This document shows, in pieces, positions 23,469 to 35,694 of a stretch of DNA of 64,000 nucleotides (within the stretch, counting starts at the first letter, position 1; every line of letters starts with the position of its first letter). The position numbers and the translations under genes were made by a program. Source of the stretch: Anaeramoeba ignava. Its lineage: Eukaryota > Metamonada > Anaeramoebidae. The DNA lies in NCBI GenBank assembly GCA_028826165.1, contig JAPDFW010000090.1, positions 62,001 through 126,000 on the forward strand, written 5' to 3'. The notes beneath the pieces were generated by a model that saw only the letters and a list, made by a program, of their open reading frames with translations, had not been told where the DNA came from and did not search any database.

Positions 23469-25558
23469 ATGAATCCAATTTTACATTTATTTTTTACAAT
23501 AATTTTTTCAGTTTTTATAATTCAAACACAATTTGTACCAATAAAATCTTTTGATTTCCCACCAATAATACAATATCCATTGGTTTCTTTCATTGATCCT
23601 GAAGAAGGATTTATTTATTTCACAAGCTCAATAGTTTCAGAAGAAACATTGATAATAAAATTTGATTTGGAAACGAAGCAAAGAATATCTGAACTGACAA
23701 TTTCTATTGCAGGTGGATCTTGTGGGATTTTTGATAGTCAAAATAAGATAGTTTATATTGGGGGGGAATTGGTGACCAAAAAATAGCCAAAATTGATTTG
23801 AATCAATTCACAGTAGTTTCGATTTTGAGTTTGAATTTCAATGGTTCTTTGGTTCTCCAAACAGCGCAAATTGATCAAGTGAATCAGAAAGCATATTTCG
23901 GTTATTATTCCCCAAATGTTGTTTTTAAAATTGATCTGGCAAATTTTGTTTTGGAAGAAAATTTAATAATATCAGGAAATGATCGTCTTCTTGGATCGGT
24001 TATTGATGTTCCAAATGGATATCTTTATGTTTCAACAGATGATAGCTTGGCTCAGAATCCGATTGTCGAGAAAATTGCTTTATCAAATTTTAGTGTTGTT
24101 GATTCGCTCTTGTTGGATTATTTATCTGAATCTTTTTTAAATGCCGGAATCATCGATCATTCAAATCAAATGATTTATTTTGGAACTCAAAATATTCCAC
24201 TGAGAATTGTGAAAATTGATTTGGCAAATTTTACTAAAGTCAGCACACTTGTGACTGGAGCCACCCAAGCTATTGATTCAGCGATTGATGAAAATGAGCA
24301 ATTCGCGTATTTTCTGGATTATTATAAGCGATTTGTCAAAGTGAATCTGAGTGATTTTTCAGTTATTGGATATCTTTCTTTTGAAGAAGATTATTTAGAT
24401 TCGTTCTCACTTGATTTGTCTTCTCAAAAAGCGTATATTGGATATGAATATATTGATTTTGCCGAAGTCAATTTGACATCATTCGAATTCATTGAGGATA
24501 GTGGATTGCCTACCTATACATATGCAGATTTTGTTTTGGTTGATGAAGAAAATCAAACAGGATATGTTTTATTCCATTACAACTATCGAGGTACAATTGC
24601 CAAAGTCGATCTGCAAACATTCCAACTTGTTGATTATTTGAATTACGTATCTGATTCTCATGATAGGGCGCAAATTGATTCCGTAAATGGTTTCATTTAT
24701 ATCTTTTTGAACAGTTCTAACTCATTCAATATTCTGAAAATTCGATTATCAAATTTCTCAATTGATGAAATCAAGCAAATCCACGATAACGGCTTTGTTG
24801 ATTACGCTGGATTTGACAAGGCCAATTCAGCGCTTTATGTGCAATATCGGAATGACGAAATTGGGATTGTTTTCGTTTATCAATTAAGTTCTCCCAGTTT
24901 GCAAATCACACACACTTTGCTGCTTCAGGAAAGTCAGTATGTTTGGGATTTTCTATTTGATTCAGCAAATGGTTATATGTATTTAGCAATTGATGATGAG
25001 GATACTCTCAACGAAGGAACATATCTACAAAAAGTCCAATTACATAGTTTTTATATTACTGATTCCCTCAATTTGGATCCTTTTTATCCTGATCTTTTTG
25101 TGATTGACAACACTCATCGTTTGATTTATTTTCCTGATTCTGATCTAATGGAAATATGCCGAATTAATCTGATAAATTTCCAAATTATGGATGATTGCGT
25201 CTCATTAAATGATACAATTAATTATTTCAATTATGGATTAATTGAAGCTAATGATACATGGTGCTATTTTCTCGCTATTTTACCATCTGAAAGTGGTTCA
25301 GGAGTCTTAATATATAAAGTTGATTCTGCTTCAAATCAATTACTTTCAAGTCAAACATTTGATTCATCCTTTAATAGCGATCGTTTCAGTTATGATTCTT
25401 CAACAAGTTTTGAATATGGTGTACCTTTAACTTCAATTCCTTCTCTTAACCAATTTTTTGTTTATTCTCCAAATTTTACTCCTCCTCCTGTTCCTTCTTC
25501 AACTTCCAAAATTATTTTTTCTTTTTTTTTAATAATTTTCTTTTTTTTTTCTTTTTGA
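23469..25558 (+). CDS. Secreted/anchored beta-propeller repeat protein
   Basis: About 695 residues if one frame break is bridged. An N-terminal signal peptide (HLFFTIIFSVFIIQTQF) is followed by about eleven repeats of roughly 50 residues. Each has a KIDLANF-like strand and a YFGYYSPN- or YLYVSTDD-like strand, the pattern of YVTN/LVIVD-type propellers. The C-terminus is a Ser/Pro stretch then a hydrophobic tail (IIFSFFLIIFFFF) ending at the stop, consistent with a GPI signal or membrane anchor. The frame breaks at a run of seven G (23760-23766): GGELVTKK then stop, versus GIGDQKIAKIDLNQF in the other frame. One more G would restore a single protein. Codon usage is richer in G/C than in the flanking RCC1-BTB genes. 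It sits in the spacer of the inverted repeat. Ligand unknown. Confidence 0.75.
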
Positions 25559-25635
25559 TTGAATTTTCCAAAATTATTTTTTTCATTTTTTTTCTTTTCA
25601 AAAAATTAATAAAAAATAAAAATAAAAAAAAGAAA

Positions 25636-27394
25636 ATGAATGATTGTTTATTTTTTGGTTCAAATCAAAATCCAAAACTTATAAAAAATGAAACAGATTT
25701 AATAACAAAACCAATTCAATTTAAATTTGAAAATGAAAATGAAAATGAAAAACAAATTAAACAAATTTCATCAAGTGATTTTGGAACAATTTTCCTTTTT
25801 AAAAACGGAAAAGCAATAGAATATTTAAAAGAAAATGATTCAAATCCTCAAGAAATCCAAATTGAAGAAAATATTCAAAAAGTAACTGTTGGTTATGAAA
25901 ATGAAGTTATTTTAACAATAGAAGGAAATGTATTTGCCAAAGGAAAAGATATTAATTCAAAAAATCCAAATAAATTTATCAATATTTCATCATTAATTGA
26001 AGATACAAATGATAGAATAATTCAAGATATTGTTTCTGGAAGAAATTCAATTTATTTATTAACTTCAAATCAAAATGCTTATGGAATTGGTTCAAATGAA
26101 TATGGTCAACTTGGTTTTGATCCTCAAACACTTAAAAAAACAGAAAAACCAATTTTAATGATGAAAAATGTTTCTAAAATATTTTCAGGAAATACTTCAA
26201 ATTATGTTTTTCTTTTAAATCCAAATCAAGAATTATTTGGATGCGGTTATAATTATTATCGTCAACTTGGATTAGGTGAATCAAGAAAAGAATCAAAAAT
26301 CCAAAACTTAACCAAAATCCAAAATATTCCAAAAGGCAAAATAATTGATATTCAATGTGGATTTCTTCATTCAATAATGTTGATTGAAAATGAAAATGAA
26401 AATCCAAAAAGAAAACTTTATTCATGTGGAAATTATCAATATAATGGACTTGGCAAAGATGAAAATACTTATGAATTTACTGAAATTAAATCATCTTTAT
26501 TTGAAAATGATAATATTCTTGATTTTTCTGTTGGTGGTGTTCATAATTTGATTTTAACTTCCAATAATAAGATGATAGGATTTGGTGCTAATTTTTCTGG
26601 TCAATTAGGAACTGGAGATAGAAAATATCAAAAAATTCCAATTCAAATTGAACTTCCTAAATTAAGATTTAATGAAAATATTTACAATTATCATGTTCTT
26701 TGTGGATATTTAAATTCATTTATTTATTATTCTTCTCCTCCTTTTTCCAATCTTGAAGAAGATTTGATAAAATTATTTAGAAGAAAAGAATTTTGTGATA
26801 TTTCATTTAAAACCAAAAATGGAGAAATAATTGAAGTTCATAAATTAATATTGAAATATAGATTAAATCAAAATCAAAATCAAAATCAAATTGAAAAATT
26901 TAAAGAAATTATTTCAAAAATCAATTAAAGAATCAAATCAAATATTTGAAATGATTTATTCAAACAGAATAATAAATCCAAAATTATATTCTGAAATTAA
27001 AGAAATTATAAATTCAAATGAAAAAATTGAAGAAACAATGAAAAGAATTTATTTAAATGAAAATGAAAATGAAAAAGATTTTATTATTGAAAGAAAAGAA
27101 AAACAATATAAATTTCCTAAATTAATATTAATAATGAGAAGTGAATTATATCGAGGAATGTTTTTATCTGTAACAGAAGATAAATCTAATAAAGTTACAG
27201 ATTATAGTGAATTGAGTAATAAATCATTTCAAATATTTGAATATTGGATTTATTCAAATCAAATTAAAGAAGAAATTCAAATTACACAAGAAATTATTAA
27301 AGAAATTGAAATAGGAATTGATTATTTTCAATTAAATGAAACAAATCCAAATTTATTTGATTTATTAATTAACAAATTTAATAATCAAAATTAA
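25636..27394 (+). CDS. RCC1-repeat/double-BTB protein, right copy (one frameshift)
   Basis: Starts MNDCLFFGSNQNPK and is highly similar to the left-arm gene throughout. RCC1 repeats (AYGIGSNEYGQLGFD, FGCGYNYYRQLGLG, FGANFSGQLGTGDRKY) lead into two BTB-like segments. A 2-bp deletion near 26916, relative to the left copy, ends the first frame after KEIISKIN. The remaining half reads from 26891 to 27394. The left copy is intact at this point and broken elsewhere. Unless these are assembly errors, neither copy makes the full protein. TTTTCATTTTT lies about 50 nt upstream of the ATG. The gene is single-exon. Confidence 0.85.
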
Positions 27395-28260
27395 TAAAGA
27401 AAATAAGAATAGATTTAATTTAATATTTAATTTATAAATTAATTTAAAAATATAATTTAATATTTAATTTTATTATTAAAATAATAATTTATTGTTTTAG
27501 ATTTAAATATTTTATTAATTAAATATTAAACATATAAATATAAAAAATGAGAATAGATTTAATTTAATATTTAATTTATAAATCAATTTAAAAATATAAT
27601 TTAATATTTAATTTTATTATTAAAACAATAATTTAATGTTTTTAGATTTAAATATTTTATTATTTAAATATTTAACATATAAATATAAAAATAAAAATAT
27701 ATTTAATTTAATATTTAATTTATAAATTAATTTAAAAATATAATCTAATATTTAATTTTATTATTAAAATATTAATTTAATGTTTTAGATTTAAATATTT
27801 TATTATTCAAATATTTAACATATAAATATAAAAATAAGAATAGATTTAATTTAATATTAATTTATAAATTAATTTAAAAATATAATCTAATATTTAATTT
27901 TATTATTAAAATAATAATTTATTGTTTTAGATTTAAATATTTTATTATTTAAATATTTAACATATAAATATAAAAATGAGAATAAATTTAATTTAATATT
28001 TAATTTATAAATTAATTTAAAAATATAATTTAATATTTAATTTTATTATTAAAATAATAATTTAATGTTTTAGATTTTAAATATTTTATTATTTAAATAT
28101 TTAACATATAAATATAAAAATGAAAATAGATTTAATTTAATATTTAATTTATAAATTAATTTAAAAATATAATTTAATATTTAATTTTATGTTTAAAATA
28201 ATAATTTATTGTTTTAGATTTAAATATTTTATTATTTAAAAATATTTTGAAAATTGATTT
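27395..28260 (+). repeat. Satellite B array, right copy
   Basis: About six units of the roughly 144-bp satellite, starting directly at the stop codon of the RCC1-BTB gene. It is inverted with respect to 20450-21605. Fewer units than the left arm, so copy number has changed since duplication. Confidence 0.9.
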
Positions 28261-28650
28261 TTGAAATTAAAATTTTATCTTTTTGAATTAAATTGAATTA
28301 ATATTAATTTGAAAATTTGTTTTTAAAATTTAAATTTATTATTAATTTTTAAATTCCAAAAAAAAAAATTAAATTAAAAATTAAATTAAAATAATTTTCC
28401 TTTTTTTTTAATAATAAAAATTAATAAAAAATAATAATAATTTATTAATAAATTAATTTAAAATAATAAATTAAAAAGAATATTAAATTAATTATTAATT
28501 TAAATTTATTCTTATTTTTTATATTTTTATTTATTTTCAAAATCCACTTTTTTTATTTATTTTTTTTTTAAATTTTTTTTTTCATTTTTTTCCTTTTTTT
28601 TTAAAAAACAAAAACACAACAAAACAAAAAACAAAAAACACAAAAACAAA
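28261..28650. other. AT-rich intergenic stretch with upstream motif
   Basis: Outer edge of the inverted repeat (to about 28340), then AT-only sequence. A T-rich block with TTTCATTTTTTTCC lies at 28575-28600 and an AACAAAAAACAAAA leader runs into the ATG at 28651. No gene seen. Confidence 0.6.
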
Positions 28651-30366
28651 ATGAATAACAATAATAATAACCAAATTGAAAATGCAAATCAAAATGAAAA
28701 TGAAAATCAAAATGAAAAGAAAAATTTAGAAAAAAAAGTAACAAAAAATTTAATTAAAGATTATTCAAACCTTTTAAATGGAAATTCATTTAAAGATTTT
28801 TCAATTTTTGTTGAGAATAAATCAAATCCTTTTGAAATTAAAGTTCATAAATCAATTTTATCTTCAAGATCTCCTTTTTTTAATGAGTCATTAAGGCAAG
28901 AATCTCTTTCTATTTCTTTAAATCAATTTAATAAAAAAGAAATGGAATCAATTTTGAGTTATATTTATTATGGAAATATTTCTTTTGAGAATCAAGAAAA
29001 TCTTATTCAATTATTAGAAATTTCAATTTATTTTAAATTAAATTTATTGAAAGAAATTATTCAAAAAAAAATTTTAAATTCAATTAATTATTCAAATTTT
29101 TTCCAATTTTTATTCCAAAATCGAAATTTAAATTCAAATGAAATTGAAATAAAATGTTTTGAATTAATAAATCAAAATTTTTCCCAAATTCAGAATAATG
29201 AGAATTTATTCAATTTAACTAAAGAAGAAATTATCAAATTTATTCAATTTAAACAAGAAAAAAAAGAAATTTTTCAATTTGATTTTTTTCAATTTTTAAA
29301 TAATTGGATTAAAAAAAGAAATCAAAGATTAAAAGGAAAGAAAGAAAAAGAAAAAGAAAAAGGAAAGGGAATTGAAAAGAAAAGATTATTTCATTCTTTT
29401 TTTTCATTATTTGATAAAGATTCAATTTCGAAACAAGATTTTGATAAATTAAAACAATTTGATTTTTTTCCTAAATCTTTTTTAGTTGATATTCAAAACA
29501 AAGTTATTCAAGACAATCAAAAAGAAATTGAAAACAAAGAAAAAGAAATTGAAGAGAAATGGAAGAAAGAGATTGAAGAGAAAAACAAGGAAATTGAAGA
29601 TAAAAACAAAGAAATTGAAGATAAATGGAAGAAAGAAATTGAGGATAAAAACAAAGAAATTGAAAATAAAGAGAAAGAAATTGAAGATAAAAACAAAGAA
29701 ATTGAAGATAAAAACAAAGAAATTGAAGAGAAATGGAAGAAAGAAGTTGAGAAAATGAAAGAAGAAATGGAATTACAAAAGATTTTTTCAGATTCAGAAA
29801 TTATTAAAGATATTGAATATGTTAAGAAATTACAAGAATGGATAAATGATAATGATTTTTTTTCTAAAATGAAAAAAGGATTTTCAGCAAAAAGAGATGG
29901 ATTTGATTGTAAAAAATGGCACGATATTTGTGGGAATAAAGGAAAAACATTAGTTATTATCAAAACAAAACAAAATTTTATTTTTGGAGGTTTTACTCAA
30001 GTTGGATTTTCAAGCAATCCTTCAAAATGGTCAGAAAATAATACATCTTGGGGTAAAATTACTGATTCAAATGCTTTCCTTTTTTCATTAAGAAATGATA
30101 AAGGAGATAGAATACCTGCAAAGTTTACAATTAAACAAGGTCAAGAAAAGGAAGCTCTAAGGAATAGTTATGGGAATTATGGTCCAATATTTGGTGCTGG
30201 ATGTGATTTGGTTTTATCTTCTAATTTACAACCTGGTTATTCAAATTTTGGTGATAGTTATAATATACCTAATGGAATTACTTATAATTCAAATGAAGCT
30301 AATAGTTATTTAGCTGGTTCTTATAATTCATGGGTTGTTGATGAAGTTGAATCTTATTTCATTTAA
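28651..30366 (+). CDS. BTB-BACK-coiled coil-TLDc protein
   Basis: Single-exon gene of 571 aa. After an Asn-rich start, residues about 37-145 form a BTB domain (FKDFSIFVENKSNPFEIKVH, then HKSILSSRSPFF). A BACK-like helical region follows to about residue 280. A striking coiled coil at about 290-375 has repeated KEIEDKN and KEIEEKWKK units. The C-terminal 185 residues form a TLDc domain (CKKWHDICGNKGKTLVII, then FIFGGFTQVGF, ending in SWVVDEVESYFI). TLDc domains occur in oxidation-resistance proteins and V-ATPase regulators, and BTB-BACK parts usually link to Cullin-3. The combination suggests a stress- or endolysosome-linked adaptor, which is inference. Intact as read. Confidence 0.9.
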   Translation: MNNNNNNQIENANQNENENQNEKKNLEKKVTKNLIKDYSNLLNGNSFKDFSIFVENKSNPFEIKVHKSILSSRSPFFNESLRQESLSISLNQFNKKEMESILSYIYYGNISFENQENLIQLLEISIYFKLNLLKEIIQKKILNSINYSNFFQFLFQNRNLNSNEIEIKCFELINQNFSQIQNNENLFNLTKEEIIKFIQFKQEKKEIFQFDFFQFLNNWIKKRNQRLKGKKEKEKEKGKGIEKKRLFHSFFSLFDKDSISKQDFDKLKQFDFFPKSFLVDIQNKVIQDNQKEIENKEKEIEEKWKKEIEEKNKEIEDKNKEIEDKWKKEIEDKNKEIENKEKEIEDKNKEIEDKNKEIEEKWKKEVEKMKEEMELQKIFSDSEIIKDIEYVKKLQEWINDNDFFSKMKKGFSAKRDGFDCKKWHDICGNKGKTLVIIKTKQNFIFGGFTQVGFSSNPSKWSENNTSWGKITDSNAFLFSLRNDKGDRIPAKFTIKQGQEKEALRNSYGNYGPIFGAGCDLVLSSNLQPGYSNFGDSYNIPNGITYNSNEANSYLAGSYNSWVVDEVESYFI

Positions 30367-31577
30367 AAATTAATTAATAATAAGAAAATCAAACTTTTTT
30401 TTTTTTAATTTTTTTTTTCAAAATTTAATTCAATTTTAATTTACTTTTAATCAAATTAATTTCTTTAAAATAATAAATAAGAAACAAATTTAATTTTAAA
30501 TAATTTAATTTTAATTTAAAATATTTATTAAAAATTTAATTAATAAAAAATAATCCAAAAAAAAAAATAATAAATTTTAAAAAATTGAATATTTTTAATA
30601 TAATAAATAAAAATAAAAATTGAAAATAGAAATTAATAATAATTAAATTTAAATTCATTAATTAAAATATTAAAATAAAAAAATCAAATAAAATTTGTTA
30701 TTAATTAATATTTAAATATTAATAAATTATAATCAAAATCAAAAATAGAATAATTAGTAAATTATTTTTTTAGAAAGTTTATCTTATTCAATCATGTTAA
30801 ATTCAATTTATTTAAAATTTTTTAATTTTTTAATTTTATTTTTAATATATTTTATTATAATTAAAATTGGAATAATAAATAATCAAAAATATTAATATAA
30901 TAAATAAAAATATTATATCAAATTAAATTAAAATAAATTTAAATTTAATTATTATTAAAATTAAATATTTATATTTATTAAAAATTTATTCCATTTTTAT
31001 TATAATTAAAATTGGAATAATAATTGAAAATAATATAATAAATAAAAATATTAAATTAAATTAAAATAAAATAAATTTAAATTAAATTATTATTAAATAT
31101 TATTAAAATTAAATATATATATTTATTAAAATATTTCAATTTTCTTCTCAATTTTATTAAATTATTGGGAATTATTTTATATTATTTTAAATAAATATTA
31201 ATAAAATATAAAATATAATTAATTCTAAATTTAATTATTTAATATTATTTATTCCATTTTTGAAATAAATTAATCAAAAATATTTTATTAATTTTATTAA
31301 ATTATTGGGAATAATTTTATATTATTTTAAATAAAGAAATATTAATAAAATATATAAAATAGAATTAATTTTAAATTTAATTATTTAATATTCTTTATTC
31401 CATTTTTGAAATAAATTAATTAAAATATTTTATTAATTTTATTAAATTATTGAGAATAATTTTATATTATTTTAAATAAAGAAATATTAATAAAATATAT
31501 AAGATATAATTAATTTATAATTTAATTATTTAATATTCTTTATTCCATTTTTGAAATAAATTAATTAAAATATTTTA
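30367..31577. repeat. AT-rich gene-free stretch with satellite D
   Basis: 30367-30900 is non-repetitive AT sequence with no gene. From about 30900, diverged units appear. The last three are clear, with a spacing of about 143 bp (landmark AAATTATTGGGAATAAT near 31160, 31303 and 31446, and TTCCATTTTTGAAATAAATTAAT). The array runs straight into the RCC1-BTB fragment. Confidence 0.7.
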
Positions 31578-31834
31578 TAATTGAAAGAAAAGAAAAACAA
31601 TATAAATTTCCTAAATTAATATTAATAATGAGAAGTGAATTATATCGAGGAATGTTTTTATCTGTTACAAATGATAATTCTAATAAATGAATTAAGTAAT
31701 AAATCATTTCAAGTATTTGAATATTGGATTTATTCAAATCAAATCAAAGATGAAATTCAAATTACAAAAGAAATAATTGATGAAATTAAAATAGGAATTG
31801 ATTATTTTCAATTAAATCAAACAAATCCAAATTA
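31578..31834 (+). pseudogene. Truncated RCC1-BTB C-terminal fragment
   Basis: Encodes IERKEKQYKFPKLILIMRSE and onward, nearly identical to the last 90 residues of the two RCC1-BTB genes. It has a frame break after the TNDNSNK region and loses the C-terminus after NQTNPN. No upstream RCC1 part is present. It marks a third, decayed copy lying against satellite D. Confidence 0.88.
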
Positions 31835-31906
31835 AAATTAAAATTAAAATTAAAATTAAAATTAAAATTAAAACTAAAATTAAAATTAAAATTAAAAATT
31901 TTTTTT

Positions 31907-31931
31907 CATTTTTCATTTTTCATTTTTTATT
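31907..31931 (+). promoter_or_regulatory. TTTTTCATTTTTCATTTTT promoter motif
   Basis: Three consecutive TTTTTCA units end about 12 nt before the ATG of the RhoGEF gene at 31941. Role inferred from recurrence. Confidence 0.35.
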
Positions 31932-31940
31932 TATTCAAGA

Positions 31941-34900
31941 ATGCAAGTTATAGAAACTTTAAGACAAAAGAAAACAAAAAAAATTTATCAACATACAAGA
32001 AATTATGTGAACAATTTGTATTTATTAGTGAATTTATATTATAGACCTTTAGAAAAAAAAGCGAATACAAAAAGTCAAATTTTATCAAAAAATGAAATTG
32101 AAGAAATTTTTGAAAATTTAAAACAAATTACAATACTTTTTGCAGAATTTTTATATAATATTGAGTATTTATTATTGACTTGGGAAAAAGATTATAAAAT
32201 AGGGGAATATTTTCTTCATTTAGTAATTTTTTTATTTAAAAATTCAAATTAAAATTTAAAATTAAAATTAAAATCAAAATTTAAAATTAAAATTAAAATT
32301 AAAATTAAAATTAAAATTAAAATTAAAATTAAAATTTAAAATTAAAATTAAAATTAAAATTAAAATTAAAATTAAAATTAAAATTAAAATTTAAAATTTC
32401 AAAATTAAAATTAAAATTAAAATTAAAACCAAATTAAAATTAAAAATTAAAATTAAAATTAAAATTAAATTTAAAACTAAATTAAAATTAAAATTAAAAT
32501 TCAAATTAAAATTAAAATTAAAATTAAAATTAAAATTAAAATTAAAATTAAAATTAAAATTAAAATTAAAATTAAAATTAAAATTAAAATTAAAATTAAA
32601 ATTAAAATTAAAATTAAAATTAAAATTAAAATTAAAATTAAAATTAAAATTAAAATTAAAATTAAAATTAAAATTAAAATTAAAATTAAAATTAAAATTA
32701 AAATTAAAATTAAAATTAAAATTAAAATTCAAATTAAAATTTAAAATTAAAATTAAAATTAAAAATTAAAATTAAAATTAAAATTAAAATTAAAATTCAT
32801 TTATAAAATTAAAATTAAAATTAAAATTAAAATTAAAAGAAAAATCGAATGCAAGATTTAGTTTCTTTTTGGAAATCTTCTATTTTTGCTTTGAAAAAAT
32901 TGAAAGAATTGGAATCAAATCAAACTTTTTCAATTTTTACTGAAAAAATTAAAAATAATTTAATTTGTGAAGGAAATTCTTTTGAAGAATATTTTCTTTT
33001 AACTCAATATTATCCATTTGTTTTAAAACATTATTTAAAGGTTTTTTATTTTAATTAAAATTCATTTGGAAATTAAAATTAATTTGGAAATTAAAATTCA
33101 TTTAGAAATTACTTCTTGTTACAGATACTGATCATCCAGATCATCAAATTATGGAAATTTTTATTAAAGATTTAAATTTAAATCTTTCAAAAATTTATTC
33201 AGAAAATTATAAATCAAAAAAAATAGAAGCAATTTCCCATTTTAAAAACCTTGATTTACAAATTGAAAATAAAATTAATTTGGATTTAGATTTAGTTCAA
33301 AATTCAAAAGAAAATGAAATCCAAATTGATGAAAAGGAAAATAAAAATGATAAACAAAAGGAAAAAAAGCAAGTTATAAATGAAGAAAATAAAAAAATAA
33401 ATGAAAATTTAGAAGAAAATGAAAATCAAAATGAAAATGAAAATAAGAACGAAAGTGAAAATTTAGAAGAAAATAAAAATCAAAATGAAAATCAAAAATG
33501 AAAATGAAAATGAAAATAAAACATTTATTGAAGAAAATGAAAAAAATATAAATTTAAATTTAAATTCAAAAACAAATCAAGTCAATGAAAAAGAAACAAA
33601 AAAAATGAAAAAAAATACTCCACAAAAAAATTCAACAGAGATATATAAATCAAAAGATCAATCAATTATTGAAACTGAAAAAATTAACAGGATAATCAAG
33701 AAATTACGAGTATCATCAATTTATTTAATTTAATATTTTAATAATTTATTATTTAATTTATTATTTAGAATCCTAAAAAAATTGAAAGAAAATTAATTAA
33801 TCATGGACCAGTAATGAAAATATCCAGAAAAAAGAAAGAGAAACGATATCTTATTCTTTGTTCTGACATATTTATTGTTGCAGGATTTGGGAAAATCAGT
33901 AAAAAAAGATTAGTTGTTCATTGGATTTTTAATTTGGAAACAATAAATGTTTATGATACACCAGAAAATAATAGTGGTATAATAAAATCAACTAAAATAT
34001 TCACTAAAAATTTGCTAATATTAATATCTGAATAGATATTCCAAATTCTTTTTCTATTAAAACACCTTGCAAAAGTTTTGTAGTTTTAACTCCAAATCAA
34101 GAAGATAAAATGAAATGGATTACAAAATTAAATAAACAAATCAAAAAAATTAAACAGGAATTAAATATTCCTGATTTTGAAAAACAAGAAGCACCAATTT
34201 GGCTTCCTGATGAATTAGTGAAACAATGTTATATTTGCAAACAAAAATTTACATTTGTTAGAAGACGAGTAAATTAAGAAATAAATATTCAAAGAAATAT
34301 TTAAAATTATTCAAAAAATATTTATTCAAAAAATATTCAAATATATTAATAGCATCATTGCAGAAATTGTGGAAAAATTGTTTGTGGAAATTGTAGTAGT
34401 CATAAAATGTTACTCCCAAATATTTCAGAAAAATCCAAACGTGTTTGTGATAATTGTTATCAAGAAGGATTGTAAATTTTTAATTTTAAATTTTGAAATG
34501 AATTTAAATTTTGAAATGGATTTAAATTTTGAAATTAATTTAAATTTTGAAATGAATTTAAATTTTGAAATTAATTTAAATTTTTAAATTAATTTTAATT
34601 TTTAAATGAATTTTAATTTCGAAATGAATTTAAATTTTGAAATTAATTTTAAATTTTGAAATGAATTTAAATTTTGAAATTAATTTAAATTTTGAAATGA
34701 ATTTAAATTTTGAAATGAATTTAAATTTTGAAATTAATTTAAATTTTGAAATGAATTTAAATTTTAAAATGAATTTAAATTTTAAAATGAATTTAAATTT
34801 TAAAATGAATTTAAATTTTGAAATGAATTTAAATTTTGAAATGAATTTAAATTTTGAAATGAATTTAAATTTTAAAATGAATTTAAATTTTAAAATGAAT

Positions 34901-35694
34901 TTAAATTTTAAAATGAATTTAAATTTTAAAATGAATTTAAATTTTGAAATGAATTTAAATTTTAAAATGAATTTAAATTTTGAAATGAATTTAAATTTTA
35001 AAATGAATTTAAATTTTGAAATGAATTTTAATTTTAAAATGAATTTTAATTTTAAAATGGATTTAAATTTTGAAATTAATTTAAATTTTGAAATGAATTT
35101 AAATTTTAAAATGGATTTAAATTTTGAAATGAATTTAAATTTTGAAATTAATTTAAATTTTGAAATGAATTTAAATTTTGAAATGAATTTAAATTTTGAA
35201 ATTAATTTTAATTTTGAAATAGAAAAAAGAAAGCTTTTGAAGAAAGATTTAAAAATTTAACTGAAAATTCACCAAACTTAAAATCAGAAAATGAAAAACT
35301 TAGAAGAAGAGCAACTATTTTTGTTCCTGTTTTTGAAACAAATAAAACTTTAATAGAAAAACCACAAAATCAACCAAAAATTGAAAGTAAATTCTCTCAA
35401 CGTTCAAAATCAAAAACATTAGATAATCTTGAAATCAAAGAAATTAATTCAAATTCAAATTCAAGATCTCAAAAAAATCCAAAATCACCAAGATTTACAA
35501 TTTATCAATCTCCAAGATTAAATATTCCACTTTCTCCTAGATTTCAAAAACAAAATCAAAAACAAAATCAAAATCAAAATCAAAAACAAAATCAAAATCA
35601 AAAACAAAAACAAAAACAAAATCAAAATCAAAATCAAAAACAAAATTCTCCAAAAAATATTTTTTCTTCTTCTTTTCCAAGAAATTCAAATTAG
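31941..35694 (+). CDS. DH-PH-FYVE RhoGEF (FGD-like)
   Basis: Seven exons: 31941-32222, 32840-33040, 33106-33709, 33769-33976, 34036-34268, 34353-34471 and 35223-35694. They encode about 705 aa, with all junctions in phase. Exons 1-3 encode the DH (RhoGEF) domain: NYVNNLYLLVNLYYRPL, ILSKNEIEEIFENL, WEKDYKIGEYFLHL. Exons 4-5 give a PH domain (KRYLILCSDIFIVAG). Exons 5-6 give a FYVE finger with WLPDE, RRR|HHCRNCGKIVC and RVCDNCY. The signature RHHCR block is completed by splicing. Exon 7 is a Ser/Pro/Gln-rich tail. FGD proteins activate Cdc42/Rho at PI3P membranes. Exon 3 contains an acidic Asn/Glu/Lys tract with one extra A near 33494-33498 that breaks the frame; removing it restores the protein. 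Start chosen at the first ATG after the promoter motif. Confidence 0.88.
32223..32839 (+). repeat. Intron 1 of the RhoGEF gene, AAAATT microsatellite
   Basis: 617-bp intron that is almost pure (AAAATT)n, with a stretch of over 40 uninterrupted hexamers at about 32500-32730. It also carries an AAATTCATTTATAAAATT seed near 32794. It splits the DH domain between FLHL and KNRMQD. Confidence 0.85.
34472..35222 (+). repeat. Intron 6 of the RhoGEF gene, 18-bp minisatellite
   Basis: 751-bp intron built of about 40 units of GAAATGAATTTAAATTTT. Because 18 is divisible by three, the array is open in frame (MNLNFE repeats), but it is removed by splicing between the FYVE exon and the tail exon. Confidence 0.85.

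Larger units (their letters stand above)
25630..28340 (+). repeat. Right arm of the large inverted repeat
   Basis: Reverse complement of 20370-23380: RCC1-BTB gene followed by satellite B and a shared unique edge. The spacer between the arms is about 2.25 kb and holds the beta-propeller gene. Confidence 0.9.

Noticed and set aside
34637-35260. ORF of MNLNFE repeats as a protein
   Set aside because: It lies between the FYVE exon and the tail exon of the RhoGEF gene and is flanked by matching splice sites. The 18-bp unit keeps the frame open by chance.
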